The notes beneath the pieces are model-generated. The model was not told the origin of the DNA. It did not search any database and was given only the letters and a program-made list of their open reading frames with translations. A program made the position numbers and the translations under genes. 64,000 bases of DNA from Agelaius tricolor (lineage: Eukaryota; Chordata; Aves; Passeriformes; Icteridae). This document shows, in pieces, positions 40,563 through 54,816 of this stretch; positions within the stretch are counted from its first letter, which is position 1; every line of letters starts with the position of its first letter. Location: assembly GCA_023055355.1 (NCBI GenBank), contig JALJCS010000010.1:26296001-26360000 (forward strand). Direction: 5' to 3'.

Positions 40563-40729
40563 GCATTGAGCTGATCTGTGAAAAAGACATTGATCTTGCA
40601 ACCCAGGTTCAAGAACTGCTGGAATTCCTTCACGAGAAGCAGCACGAGCTGGAGCTGAATGCTGACCAAACTCACAAGAGGTTAGAGCAGTGCCTGCAGC
40701 TCCGGCACCTCCAGGCTGAGGTCAAGCAG
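40563..40729 (+). CDS. KALRN: KALRN exon: end of the same spectrin repeat (probably the sixth)
   Basis: The exon is 167 nt: two bases complete Gly, then 55 codons run to phase 0 (window residues 245-300). It encodes [20 protein letters not shown], then [20 protein letters not shown] and [16 protein letters not shown]. The CEKDID motif is kalirin-type; I recall CDRDVD in TRIO. The acceptor is catgttacag and the donor CAG|gtgaga. With the previous exon it forms a 121-residue spectrin repeat. The RHLQAEVKQ helix runs straight into the next repeat, as expected for a continuous helical linker. Confidence 0.97.
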
Positions 40730-41169
40730 GTGAGAGTTTTAGCCACACATGAGGGGCTTGAGGGGGTTTTCAGCCATTACATACATTCACACCTCTAAGC
40801 CAGTGTCTGCCAAGGGACAAACCTTTAGGTGGGCAGTCTAAATCCCCCTTTCCTTAACAGTAGTTGATTTGCTGACAGGTTACAGAAAGGCCCTTTGCAA
40901 GTAAGAAGGGGCTCTGCTCTCCCAAGTGTGCCTGGTTTTGGCTTCATGAGTAGTTATGGAAATTCTGTGCAGAACTGACCACGTAGCTTCTCAACTGGAG
41001 AAACGGCCTCAGACTCCAAGTGTTCTGGGAATATAATTATTTGATTTGTGACCCAGATTTAAGCTGAGGTGGAAAATGAACCCAAAGCAAAGGAAACTGA
41101 GCTGTGAGGCCTAAGTATGAAATGGTGGTAGTTTCACCTTTTGAAAGGTATAGCAAAATTCCACCTTTT

Positions 41170-41219
41170 GATGTATAGCAATACATTTATTTATAGCCAT
41201 AAATGTATTGCTATACATC
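41170..41219. repeat. Perfect 21-bp inverted repeat with 8-nt loop
   Basis: The arms 41170-41190 and 41199-41219 are exact reverse complements over 21 bp around the loop ttatagcc. The arm begins gatgtatagcaatac. A partial copy of the same motif (ggtatagcaaaattccacc) precedes it at about 41146. It could fold as a tight RNA hairpin or cruciform, or be the remains of a small inverted-repeat element. Confidence 0.95.
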
Positions 41220-41613
41220 TGTTGTCTTGCAGGAATCTTTAACATCTTCCAGTGATTTAAAAAATTCTATCAGTGGTCTCTAGATCCCAGGACTTGTTCA
41301 GACCTCTTAGTATTATTACATTGCCTTTCTTTCAGATTTCATCCTAGCATAGGCAGTCATGTTCTGCCTCCCTTGGTTTTCCCTAATATTTAATTTGGAT
41401 GCCTCATGTTTCTTTGTTTTCCTTTGCTGCACGGGACAGCATTACACTTCCTGCTTCCTAGCCCATAGATGGCTTCACACTCTAGTTTATGTCTGTCTTT
41501 TTATTGACTGTTCTTGATTTCATCAGCAAAACCAAGAATGTTTTTCCAGACAAGTGGAATATTCAGTTTTCCATTTAACTATACAAATAGTTGGGTTGGG
41601 GGGTGGTGTTGGG

Positions 41614-41659
41614 ACAAGGTGTTCATGAAAGATACTACAAGGTGTTCATGAAAGATATC
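41614..41659. repeat. Tandem duplication, two copies of about 23 bp
   Basis: The unit acaaggtgttcatgaaagat occurs at 41614 and again at 41637. The copies are identical over 21 bp. Confidence 0.93.
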
Positions 41660-42009
41660 TGCTCATTTGTTTACTTAAACTCATACACATACTCTTTCAA
41701 TGCTCAGTACATATGATCATAAATATTCACTTTTGAAGACAGAATAACTGAGTTATGCTTTATCTGAATTGCTTTATCAATGCCAGCAAAATAAATCCTT
41801 TACACTCAGCAAACTGGCAGCTCTAACAGCAGTGTATACATCTTCTTTCAAAGTCCGCTTTGATGTGAATATTCTTCCACTCTACCTAAAAGTAGCACAG
41901 AACTCTCCTAATTTTTATTTTTAAGAAATGGTCATTTTGCATTTGTGGTTATTGAAGATCAGCTCCTCACAAAGTTCTGTAGCTCTGTAGACTGCTTGGC
42001 TTTCTTCTG

Positions 42010-42025
42010 AAAAAAAAAAAAAAAA
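42010..42025. repeat. Poly-A run (16 A)
   Basis: A run of 16 A is followed by a C/A-rich stretch (cccaaaccaagcaaaaccc), similar in texture to the repeat at 34961. Confidence 0.85.
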
Positions 42026-45000
42026 CCCAAACCAAGCAAAACCCAGAAACACTCTGTGATATTTATAACAACCATCTTAACATGATTATGAAGTATATAC
42101 TTTTTTTCCCTATAGGTTCCTGAAGTTTCTTAGCTTAGCTAAGCCTGGAGGTGTATGTGATAGATTTCTGGTACAGCAGAGCCATTTTAACTTACGAGAG
42201 AAAGCAGAGAGGAGTTTCATGTGTAGCAGAAAGGCTCAAGATGCAGGTTGCCCACTGGTCTGGGGTAAAGTGCAGTCAGCCCTGTGTGTGCCTGCTCCTG
42301 CAGCCGTTCAGTGGCAGTGCAGCACTTTCTGCAGGTACCTGATGTTATTTGCCTTATTATCAAATATCTGCTTAACTATTTTACAACTGAAATCTACCCA
42401 AAGGAAATGGTTGTAAGACTGAGCTAATACTTACTGTGAGAGAACAGCTGCCTTGAATTAGTATTTCCTTAACAGAGCTTGGGACCATCAGAGCCTTTGT
42501 TATTATGTGACCTCCCAGCAAACCAGTAGTGAAAAAACATTTTATTTGTTCAGCTGAATACTAAGCGCCCCTTTGCTTGTTAACCTATAAATTACCACAG
42601 CTACAATCTCCCTTAGAAAGAGGCAAGTTAAAATATTTCTGTGTCTTATCTATTTGGTTTCCTGTAGATGAATCATGTTCCCAACCATTTAGTGAAATTG
42701 GGAAATGTATTGATTTTGGCTTGTAGTTCATCTCCAGCCTGGTCCAGGTTTCCTTCACCTTCAGTTTAGTGCATCTGAGATGATGGATGATCTCATTACC
42801 AAATTGCTCTTTCTCTTGTGAATGAGTTGAGATGTGGTTGTTGCAAGACACCTCCTGTAGCTGTGTTAAGTTCTGCTGACAGAGTAAAATTGGTCAGAGC
42901 TGCTACATGTACATGTGTTTGCATTTTGATATAATGGCTCATGGAAATAAGAAGTCTTTAAACTGTCTCTATCTATTTAAGTTTCATTTGCCAGAGATTT
43001 CTGCTTTATATCATATGCACCAAGGGTTTGAATGCCAAGACAATGAATTGAAGTTTGGGGCCATTAAAGTGGAACAATTCCAAATGAGATGTTCTGTGAA
43101 CTGCTTTAGAGTGGAAATAGAAAAGATCAGTAATTCACAGGGTCTTTGTTATTAAGAAAAATTCTGCCCAAGCCTGATTTTCCCTCATTTGGATCCTACT
43201 CATTTCTGACAGAAACTATAGAGCTTGGACTGCTTACATAAAAGTAATAGCAGAATAGATTTGTGGAGATCAGTTTAAAAAAACAAACTCTAATGCTGTG
43301 CCTGCAGCTGTTTGGCTTCCCTATCCCCTTAATTTATCTTTGTATGGTTTGGGCTTTTTTTAAAATAAGTTTTGAACTTGACCTAATTTGCTCCAAGATA
43401 TCCTCAAGGTGTCCCATTACACTTGCTTTCCAGGTTGTTTTGAAGATATATTTAATCCTTTTGATGTGCTTGTTATCCATCTATTTTTGCTGTTTGGCAT
43501 TAGATTTGCTTCAAAATATATATGCCCAAAGGATGATGGGAAGTAGTCATTTGAGAGACACTGAATATATTTGTTTTTTCCTAATCTAATGTCAAATAGC
43601 TCCTGGGAAACTGATGAAGTTTTAAACATGGTTAAAATTACCAGAAGCTGTCCTTGATGGTTGGGTCTGTGTGAGTAAAAGCTTTTGAAGGAAGCTGCAA
43701 AGGATCTGGAGTTGTAAAAGATTCACTTAGATTGTTTTGTCTTCTAAACTTGAAAAACTTTTCTTATCTGACTGGACAGGTATCCATAGCAAGGGCCTAA
43801 GTCTTTTTTAGAAACAAGAAACAGTTTAGAAACATTCTGACTAAACTGAGCAGTAGACAAAAGCACTGTATGGTACAGAGCTTTCATTTCTAAAGGATGG
43901 CTGCACAAGGGGTGCCTCAATCTTTATTTTTCCTATAAAGTCTGACTCTGTGCTCAGTGAAGATGGCAGAGTTCCAGGGAAGAAATTAGGGGGTTTAGAA
44001 GAATTTGGTACTATTATTTAATTACAGAGAATCCCTGTACAGGAGCATAGCCTCTCTAAAGCAAATTGGAGTCAAAGTGGGAGTTGTTTCAGAGTTGTGG
44101 TGGTTGCCCTGTTAAACAACCCATGCCTTGAAGTAAAACTGGTCTCCAGTGACAAGTGGCTTTTATATAAGAGCCTATAAAATTGTTTCTGCTTCTCTGT
44201 TATAAAAAAAATTGTTAGGATGTATAAGAAAGTCTTTGAAGATTTATTTATCTCCAGAATTATTTAGTCATTGCTTCTACAAAGCTGATAAAATCTGTAA
44301 TTTGTAGAAAATATCTTTTTAAAGCTGTGTTTTAGGGTTGGCCTGTCTGCAAGTTGCAAAATAATGGTGAAACTATTAATACAGGAAATAATCATAGAAG
44401 TGCTTTGGTCCTGTACTAAGAGCTTTTCTATAGATTTTAATGAAAAGTATAAAGCACTATATGAGTAGAAGTCACTTTGTGAGCAGGTCTTGTAAACCAG
44501 ATACAAATGTATAAATGCCCCCTTCCAGCCAGTTCTAAACCAGGGACACAAGGAATGTCTCTGCAGGGTTTTGAACTTAGACTTAAGAAGCTTTGGTTGT
44601 GCAACTGAATTTTTTTTCCTTACTGTACGTAAACAACACAAGTAAGAGAGAAACATTACTATGAAAGCAGCTGATGCAAATCTCAGATGAGGCTCCAACA
44701 CTGAAGAGCCAGACTTGTCAAAGGAGACAGGGGTCACTGTGTAAATGCTACCAAGCAAAATTTGCTAGTGCTTGGGTGCTCCTTGGGCCTGAAAAAGGGG
44801 ATGTAGGAACCCCAGAATGGGCGTCCAGCCCCACACTCTGGGAGAAGGAGAGGGGGCAGCTACTCAGGGGTGGCAGCAGCCTTGGTCAGGAGTGGTGCTG
44901 GCAGCATGGCCATGGAGTTAAGATGCAGTTAGAGTTTGGAATGGAATCCACCAGTCCACATGAACTGCTTTCTCCTGGATAATTTGGGTTTGCAAGACTC

Positions 45001-46542
45001 TTGAACAGAGGGATGAATATGTGTTGTAAACACAAATGGAAACCTGGCAGACTGGTTGTGTGGTCCCTCTTCCTAATCAAGTTGCTTTGTTGTAAGGCTG
45101 AGTTTCCATATTTTTTTTTCTGATGTTTCTCTATTTAGAGGCTCAGATATTTGTGTGAAATCTGTGTCAAATTGTCTGTGGCAGTTTCTGAAAAACTCAG
45201 CTGAAATGAAAGATGCTCCACAGAAGAAAAAAAAATGCTGTATTTTTAGCATACACACTCAATATTTTCTACATTCCAAATAGTTCAATGTTGGGTATAT
45301 TGCAGTATGTAAAACATGAAAGCATGTCCTGCCTGATGATGTCCTCAATTCAGGCCTTTCCCAGGTACAGTGAACCTTTGGTTAAGTTTGGAGTTTGGTA
45401 CCATGTAGTTGGTAATAATGCAGGGTTCAAGTCTGATGGACTATAGAAAATGCCAGACAATACAATTTCCACATGATAACTCAACTGCTTTTTCTTTAAA
45501 TGTGTGATGTATTTACCACAGGAACAATTACACCTGCTGATGAAAGAGAAACAAATGAAATTAAATCTTCCACACTGTTGTACTGAGCAGAATGTAATTT
45601 TCTACAAATTAGGGTCAGCTACATGTCTCCCTTTTTTCTCCTAGGGAAAACTCATTTTTTACCCTACAGGGAACTGAATGGCACTAACTAGGGTGATGCA
45701 TGATGTAGGGAGGAAAAACAAAGCAATAAAAAAATCCCTGTTTCCTCCAGGCAATTAATGGATCACTTGTAGAAAATGATAGTACAAAAGGGAAATTGCT
45801 ACGTAGACTATTGCAGCAAAGTCAATTTTGGAAATCACAAGCCAAATTTAGGGAAATGATTGAGCAATCAGGATTTCCTGTGGATCTGTGAATTGGACTC
45901 AGCAACTTTCTGGCTTTACTGGACTAATATGACACCTTCACAGGTAGAAAAAAAACTTTGAGACAACACAGGAAAGAACTCACATGTGTTCTGGGTGCTA
46001 ATTTCCTAAACACGTGTCTTAAAATAGCAGAAAATGTTGCTGCTTAAATGAGTGAGTGCAAGCTTGATGGATTAATTACGTACATTTAGGATGTGATTCT
46101 GCAGTCATTACAGCATGGATTGCATGTCTACAAATAATTTTAACATGTCTGAAGTAAAGCCTCTTGATTAAACACAAAATACAAGATTTGACACTTTTTC
46201 CTAGCTGTGTGCAGGTGGAAACTCTAACTGCATCCTAACTCCATGGCAAATGGATCAAACTGTGTCCTCTCCCTCCTCCCCCCTAAGCTCAGACTTTTGT
46301 GTGAAAGGCACACAGGCAAGTGAAGCAGAAAGGTGTTGCAACATCTGTGATTCCTGTCAGAAATTTGAAAAGGTGCTTAAATTCAAATCTCTCTCATCAT
46401 GCTTTATGGTTTTGCCCTGGGGTATTTGCATGGGGGCCCATTCATTTTTGTGATCAAGCCTTGAAAATGAGTGTTCTTTGCTATCCAAATATCCATGTAA
46501 AGGGAGTTGAATTCTTCAAGCAATAACTTTTTCAATAAGATC

Positions 46543-46585
46543 TGATCTTTTCCTCTTAAAACTGTGTTTTAAGAGGCAAAGATCA
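46543..46585. repeat. Near-perfect 20-bp hairpin, 3-nt loop
   Basis: The arms 46543-46562 and 46566-46585 pair at 19 of 20 positions, with one T/C mismatch at 46551/46577 and the loop tgt. It ends 144 nt before the acceptor of the 46730 exon. Confidence 0.93.
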
Positions 46586-46666
46586 TTAAGACCAGGATTT
46601 CTTTCTGTTCCCAGAAAAGACTTCTTTCTGCTCACGCTTGTTCAGGCAGGCTGAAGCATTTTCTGA

Positions 46667-49485
<2,819 letters not shown>

Positions 49486-49677
49486 AAGACACACCAGAGT
49501 GCCCTGCAGGTCCAGCAGAAGGCCGAAGTGTTGCTGCAGGCTGGACATTATGATGCTGATGCCATCAGAGAATGTGCTGAGAAGGTGGCCCTGCACTGGC
49601 AGCAGCTGATGCTGAAGATGGAGGACAGGCTCAAACTCGTCAATGCCTCCGTGGCCTTTTATAAAACCTCTGAGCAG
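49486..49677 (+). CDS. KALRN: KALRN exon: end of the same spectrin repeat (probably the seventh)
   Basis: The exon is 192 nt, 64 codons, phase 0 at both ends (window residues 341-404). It encodes KTHQSALQVQQKAEVLLQAG, a GHYDADAIRE turn, then a long helix with LHWQQLMLKMEDRLKLVNAS and VAFYKTSEQ. The GHYDADAI form is kalirin-like. The tryptophan in HWQQL is the conserved helix-C tryptophan of spectrin repeats. The acceptor is cttccttacag and the donor CAG|gtgagc. With the 46730 exon it forms a 104-residue repeat, close to the canonical spectrin length. Confidence 0.97.
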
Positions 49678-52519
49678 GTGAGCTGGACAGGGCCATTTCT
49701 GGGCCATAGTAAACCAACTCTGGATCAGTAAAAATTCTTTCTTTGACAAGTCTTGCAACAAAAAACCATAACCCACTCACCCCTCAAAAAAAGACAAAAA
49801 AAGAGCAACAAGCAGTTTGTAAAAACTTTCATCTTAGTTTTCAGTGCACCAGTGTAATTCTTGAAGGTGCTATTTTTGTTGGGTTTTTTTCAATTTTCCC
49901 CTTTCAAACAGGAATGATTTTTGAAATCCCACCACTTTTGTTTCAAGTTCTCATTATACTTGAGGAATATAAATCTGCTTTTCCTTCAGAACTGATTGCA
50001 ATTAATTAATTGTTACTTTGTGAGCCAATGTTTTCACTAGTACTTAAATTCCACCATGCCAAAAAAAATGCCAAGATTTGAAGGGATTTCTCTTAAATCC
50101 ACCTGCAACACACATAATTACAGCAGGAGGCCATTATATGCTATCCCAACTCTACTTCATTCCAGGTGTTCATGAATTGCAAAACACATTCCAGTTGGCT
50201 GCTGGCATGGTGGGATTATTCATCCCTTGCACAAGCAGGTGCCCTTTATACTGTAGTCAGTGGGAATTAGTGTCACAGTGTGGCTCCTCGAGCAGCCTTG
50301 CCTGATGTCATTTACTGCAGCCAGGCAGTTGCTGTTAGCAGGGACACTGCAGGAACCTGTGGTTTTACACAAAAGGCAGCAGTGATTGCCAGGACATTTT
50401 CTATCATTATTGTCACACAGTTAGGTCCTCAATTAGAGAACCAGACATGGAAAGATTTTTAACACAACTAGATATGTCATTAAGGAAAAAGTGTACTTTT
50501 CCTTAACTTGGAGCCTTGAGATGATCTTTGGGCCATTTTTTGGTGTCATTTGTTTAATGTATTTTTAAGACTGTTTAAGAGGAATACATTCCTTATAATT
50601 AATGTATTTCACTGTGAAGGGTTTCAAACAGATTTACAGTCTCTGATGCATTCAAGATCAAAATGAATTACTGCTGATGGAGGAGTGTGAGAATGAAAAC
50701 TGTTAGGGGATTCATTAGAGCTTCAGACAGTTAAATGTACTGGCCAAAATATGCATTGCCAGTAATTTATCAGTTCAGTCTCTCTTCCTATTTCCAAGTC
50801 TCAGACAAGCACACTGCAGTGCCCACCAGTTCATTCACTGGTTGTGTCTATTCAGCAAATGTGCAGGGCAAAGATCATTCAGTTTTTGAATGCTCATGAA
50901 CTCAATGCTGCAAGCCTGTCATCTTCTCTTGGGCTGCACAGCTGATCCACAGTCCTTAAGGGTCTGCTCCGTGACTGCCTGACAGTGGAGTGAATCATTT
51001 ATTGGATCCTGAATTCTCTGAGTATCCAGAAAAAAGAGCTGAAAGAACACAGAGAGTGTCACATGCAGCCAAACTTTTTCATGCCTGTCTTCCCCAAGTA
51101 TATTATGTTCTTGATGTTAGTGGTGAAGCCCTGGATTTCAAATAGCCCGGTTTTTCTCTGCCTTCATTGACAGCCTATTTTATATTCACTTCTCTCATCA
51201 CCTTAACAGAAAGACATTCTTGGCATGTGCAGGGACAATTCTTCCTGGAAATATGTGAATCCCAGGCAGTCCATTTATTTTCATTCTTTAAATCACCAAA
51301 GTTCAACAGAATGTCAAGATTTTCAAGAAGTGAAATGGAAATGCTTTTCTGTGCCCACATGACACGTAAAGCACTTGCTCTCCACTAAATGTTTGAGGTT
51401 GAATGCTGGTTTACATCCAAGCAAGAAGATGATTTTAGATTGCCAAGTGCATAAGGCCCTTTGCATAATGCATAGTGCATAAACCTGGCAGCAGGATCAG
51501 TTATCAGTTTACCTTAACTCCCCAATTTTAAAGTAGACTTCAGTGTGCTCTTGGTCAGATTTACATGAAAATGGCCTGTGATAGTGGGGGTGACTGGGGA
51601 GTAATTCTGGAGTCTCCTCCAGATGGTGCTCTTAATAATGTGGGTTATCCTGAATTATAACTGTGTTCATATTAAAGCTTGCAAGAGTGAGCAAGAAAAG
51701 GATGGACATTGCTACCTGGATCCCAGAAGTAACTGACTGGGTCATCTCAGCAGTGGAGTCTGTAGGGAGAGCCCTTTGGGAGAGAAGAAGAAACTTCCAA
51801 ATGTCTTGGAAAACTTTTGCTGTGTCTGCACAGGCCACTGAGAATATTCTCAGGATCTGCAGCATAAAAGACTCAGCCTTGTCTGAGGCAGCTGCTTAAT
51901 TTCCAGGCGGTGTTGGTTTATTCACCTCAATTCCACTGTTCCAGTATTCCACCAAGATAGAACATATGTGTGTGAGCCCTGTGCAGTGGAACACCTGCAT
52001 CCATCTAGATTGTGACCCTGATTTAAGTCTATTGGTTTCCATCAGCCTTTAAAAAAGCTGTATAGGGAGCAACTAAAATATAGCTGAAGAGAATTAATTC
52101 CAGCTTCAGACTTTGTTTCAGGAAAGTATTTAAGCATGTACTTTTCTTTAAGTATGTGTTAAGTCCCTTGACTTCAATAGGATTTAAACACGTTCTAGAA
52201 TAGGGATTGTTTCCTGAATGATCCACTGGGGCTGGGCTGACCTCTGCCTTGATTCAGCCTTTAGTGCTTCCTCCCATTATTCATTAAGAGAGAAGAATGA
52301 TTTATCAGCCTTAAATAAATTGTATCCCAAACAGTAAAGATCCCTAGGGGTAAGAAAAACACCTTGATCATTCTGTCTAGGGCCTGTTTTATACCCAGTT
52401 ACCCCTATGCTGTGGCCCATAGTACAAAAATGACATGTCGTTGGTCACAGACTTTTACTGAATGTTCTCCTGCTGGTTATGACTGTGGATAACTGAGTTG
52501 TTCTATGGGCATGTTTCAG
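49678..52519 (+). other. KALRN: Intron, 2,842 bp
   Basis: The only structure I noticed is an imperfect inverted repeat around 50480-50506 (ttaaggaaaa ... ttttccttaa, 10-bp perfect arms). The rest appears to be unique sequence. Confidence 0.9.
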
Positions 52520-52669
52520 GTGTGCAGCGTGTTAGAGAGCCTGGAGCAGGAATACAGACGGGATGAAGACTGGTGTGGAGGCAGAGATAAACTTGGGCCA
52601 GCAGCTGAGATAGACCATGTCATCCCCCTGATCAGCAAACATCTGGAACAGAAGGAGGCTTTTCTCAAG
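52520..52669 (+). CDS. KALRN: KALRN exon: opening of a spectrin repeat (probably the eighth)
   Basis: The exon is 150 nt, 50 codons, phase 0 at both ends (window residues 405-454). It encodes VCSVLESLEQEYRRDEDWCG, then GRDKLGPAAEIDHVIPLISK and HLEQKEAFLK. EYRRDEDWCGGRDKLGP is the kalirin form; I recall EYKREEDWCGGADKLGP in TRIO. The helix-A tryptophan of other repeats is replaced by a V/L pattern, as in the family. The acceptor is gggcatgtttcag. The donor AAG|gtctaa matches consensus only at the exon side and GT, so it is unusually weak. The exon could be skipped without breaking the frame, though losing it would remove helix A of the repeat. Confidence 0.96.
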
Positions 52670-53561
52670 GTCTAATTTTTGTTCTCTAATAAATTAGGAA
52701 AAATTTCCGTTAGGTAGACAATTTAGAGCAATATTGGTAAGTTTGAGAGGATGATCTGATGTGTAATAATTCCAGTTCAGCTACTGGTTGGCTTTATAAA
52801 CCCTAGGCCAGTTTTACTTTGTTGTAGCAGGGGTATTGAGCATAATTATCAATACATATCTCAGAGAGATATCATCAAGACCAATTAGGTGGTGTTTGCA
52901 CTTGGAGGATATTAGTTGTTGTGCTGGTTCAAAGGTCAGTTCTTAAAATTGCACTATAAATGACAGGTATTACACATCACTTTGGTGTTGGCTTGTACAA
53001 ACCATCCAGCATTTCAGATTTTGTCCTCCAAGCCAATAACTGAAAAACTAATAACAACTGAAGCAATTTTGTCTCTGCAAGGCAGCACCAAGATGGAGAC
53101 AGAAATTTCTTCCTGCCTTCCAGGTGCTGCTTTGGAAGAAACAGAGATCTCCCAGGCTGACAAGTGAACTGTCAGCCAGCCTCCCACCTGCCACTAAAAC
53201 TGATACACAACATGAAACTACACTTGCAGTCAATGCTTAAGAAATCACACCTCTAGATTTGTACATTTTTTGAAACAATGAGTCGTTTTCTTGAGAGATG
53301 GGTTAGATTTGATTAGACAGAACATTTGTGAGGTACCAGCTCTTAACAAGTAGTTGTTTTCTTACTGTCACTAATTTGCTTTAATATATACAATGAGCCA
53401 CTATATGAAATATCACTCATGTTTTAATGTCTGTGAGGCTGTTAGTTTATTAGCTGAGTTTATTGACTCCTAGCTGAAGCTCTCATCTTCCCAGAGAGAG
53501 AACTTCTTGCTTTCTTTGCTCATCTTTTCTGACTCTTTTTGGTGGGGGCTGTTCTTCCTAG
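52670..53561 (+). other. KALRN: Intron, 892 bp
   Basis: Unique AT-rich sequence. No repeat or exon-like element was recognised. Confidence 0.9.
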
Positions 53562-53676
53562 GCCTGTACCCTGGCGCGGAGGAACGCCGAGGTGTTCCTC
53601 AAGTACATCCACAGGAACAACGTCAGCATGCCCGGCGTGGCCAGCCACACCAGAGGGCCCGAGCAGCAGGTCAAAG
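53562..53676 (+). CDS. KALRN: KALRN exon: middle of a spectrin repeat (probably the eighth)
   Basis: The exon is 115 nt, phase 0 in and one base of a split Ala codon out (window residues 455-493). It encodes ACTLARRNAEVFLKYIHRNN, then VSMPGVASHTRGPEQQVK. The RNNVSMP and SHTRGPEQQ stretches are kalirin-type; I recall RNSVNMP and THIKAPEQQ in TRIO. The exon is strikingly GC- and CpG-rich (ctggcgcgga, aacgccga, cccggcgtgg) against AT-rich introns. The acceptor is gttcttcctag and the donor AAAG|gttggt, the latter poor at +3 and +4. Confidence 0.97.
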
Positions 53677-54010
53677 GTTGGTGCAGAGACAGCACTGAAG
53701 GTCTGGTTTTCCTCCCCCTCTGCAGTGGGGTCCTCCTAAAGTCTGTGAATGTGCTCAGAAGGCAAAGTCTGTTCTGGCATCCTTTCCTTTGCCAGATCAC
53801 TCAGCAGCTACGCTCGCTTTGTGGTGGTTTCTTGTGTATGGTTTTGGGGTTTTTTTTAGCAGCCACTTTGAATCAATGCCTGTTTTTAGGAAGTGTGATT
53901 TTGGGCTCTCTGCTTTTGGGAACAAGGTCCAGGCAAAGTGATTAAATAGCTTATTTCTGTATGTACTCAAGGAATCTGTAGTCATGCAGATGTTTTCCTC
54001 TGCCCTGCAG
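53677..54010 (+). other. KALRN: Intron, 334 bp
   Basis: This is the shortest intron in the window, T-rich in its 3' half. No other feature was seen. Confidence 0.92.
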
Positions 54011-54126
54011 CCATTCTGAGCGAGCTGTTGCAGAGGGAGAATCGGGTCCTTCACTTCTGGACCCTGAAGAAGAGGAGATTAGATCAGTGCCAGCAGTATG
54101 TTGTCTTTGAGCGCAGTGCCAAGCAG
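54011..54126 (+). CDS. KALRN: KALRN exon: end of the same spectrin repeat (probably the eighth)
   Basis: The exon is 116 nt: two bases complete Ala, then 38 codons run to phase 0 (window residues 493-531). It encodes AILSELLQRENRVLHFWTLK, then KRRLDQCQQYVVFERSAKQ. This is the basic helix-C segment of the repeat. HFWTLKKRR is the kalirin form; I recall HYWTMRKRR in TRIO. The acceptor is tgccctgcag and the donor CAG|gtaatg. With exons 52520 and 53562 it completes a 127-residue repeat, the longest in the window and the only one built from three exons. Confidence 0.97.
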
Positions 54127-54693
54127 GTAATGTGGAAACCCCACCTTGTCCCTCTGTCCTGGCAGTGTGTAAAATCTCCTGTATCCATGTAATGCTTCTG
54201 GGTGGGGCTCCTCTTGCAATCTCAAGTTGTGTTTAAACACTGTAACTTCTGAAAACATGGCAAATGTAGATTTTAAAACAACTTAAGACAATTCCAAAAT
54301 CCTACAACAAGATTCACTATTTTTTTCACCTCAGATTAATTTCTGTATTTCTTCATTTGTTTGAAAATAAATATAAGAGCAAACTTGTTTTATTGAGCTA
54401 TTTCTGAATGAGAAAACTGCTTTCCCTGCAGATCTATCTGTATATAGGTGGAATTCCCTACACTCCTTTTTGTCCTAGGAAACACAGAGAACCCTTTTGT
54501 ATCCTTTCCTACCTGCTTTCATTATTTTATTCTTTTTATGTGTTCCTAGAAAGTGTTTCAGTATACAGGGTATTAATCCCAATGTATTTGATATTCTTTG
54601 TTTGGCAGGGTTTTTTCTTTGTCAGAGGATTAATTCTTGAAATACAAAAGCTGTTTGTTTTGTTTTTTCCTTTGGTGTTTTTGACATTCACAG
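54127..54693 (+). other. KALRN: Intron, 567 bp
   Basis: AT-rich, with a long T-rich run of about 100 bp before the acceptor. No other feature was seen. Confidence 0.92.
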
Positions 54694-54816
54694 GCCTTAG
54701 ACTGGATCCAAGAAACAGGAGAATATTACCTCTCCACTCACAACTCCACAGGGGAATCAGCAGAAGAAACTCAGGAACTCCTGAAGGAATATGGGGAATT
54801 CAGAGTACCTGCCAAA
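54694..54816 (+). CDS. KALRN: KALRN exon: opening of the last spectrin repeat (probably the ninth)
   Basis: The exon is 123 nt, 41 codons, phase 0 at both ends (window residues 532-572). It encodes ALDWIQETGEYYLSTHNSTG, then ESAEETQELLKEYGEFRVPA and K. ALDW carries the helix-A tryptophan, and EETQELLKEYGEF is the start of helix B. The mammalian version I recall reads STHTSTGETTEE, so HNSTGESAEE would be a local difference in the surface loop between helices A and B. The acceptor is ttgacattcacag and the donor AAA|gtaaac. The repeat finishes in the 57162 exon. Confidence 0.96.

Noticed and set aside
44264..44758. 164-codon open frame on the minus strand
   Set aside because: It lies within a KALRN intron, has no recognisable domain or codon pattern and no splice or promoter context. 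A frame this long is expected by chance in 64 kb.
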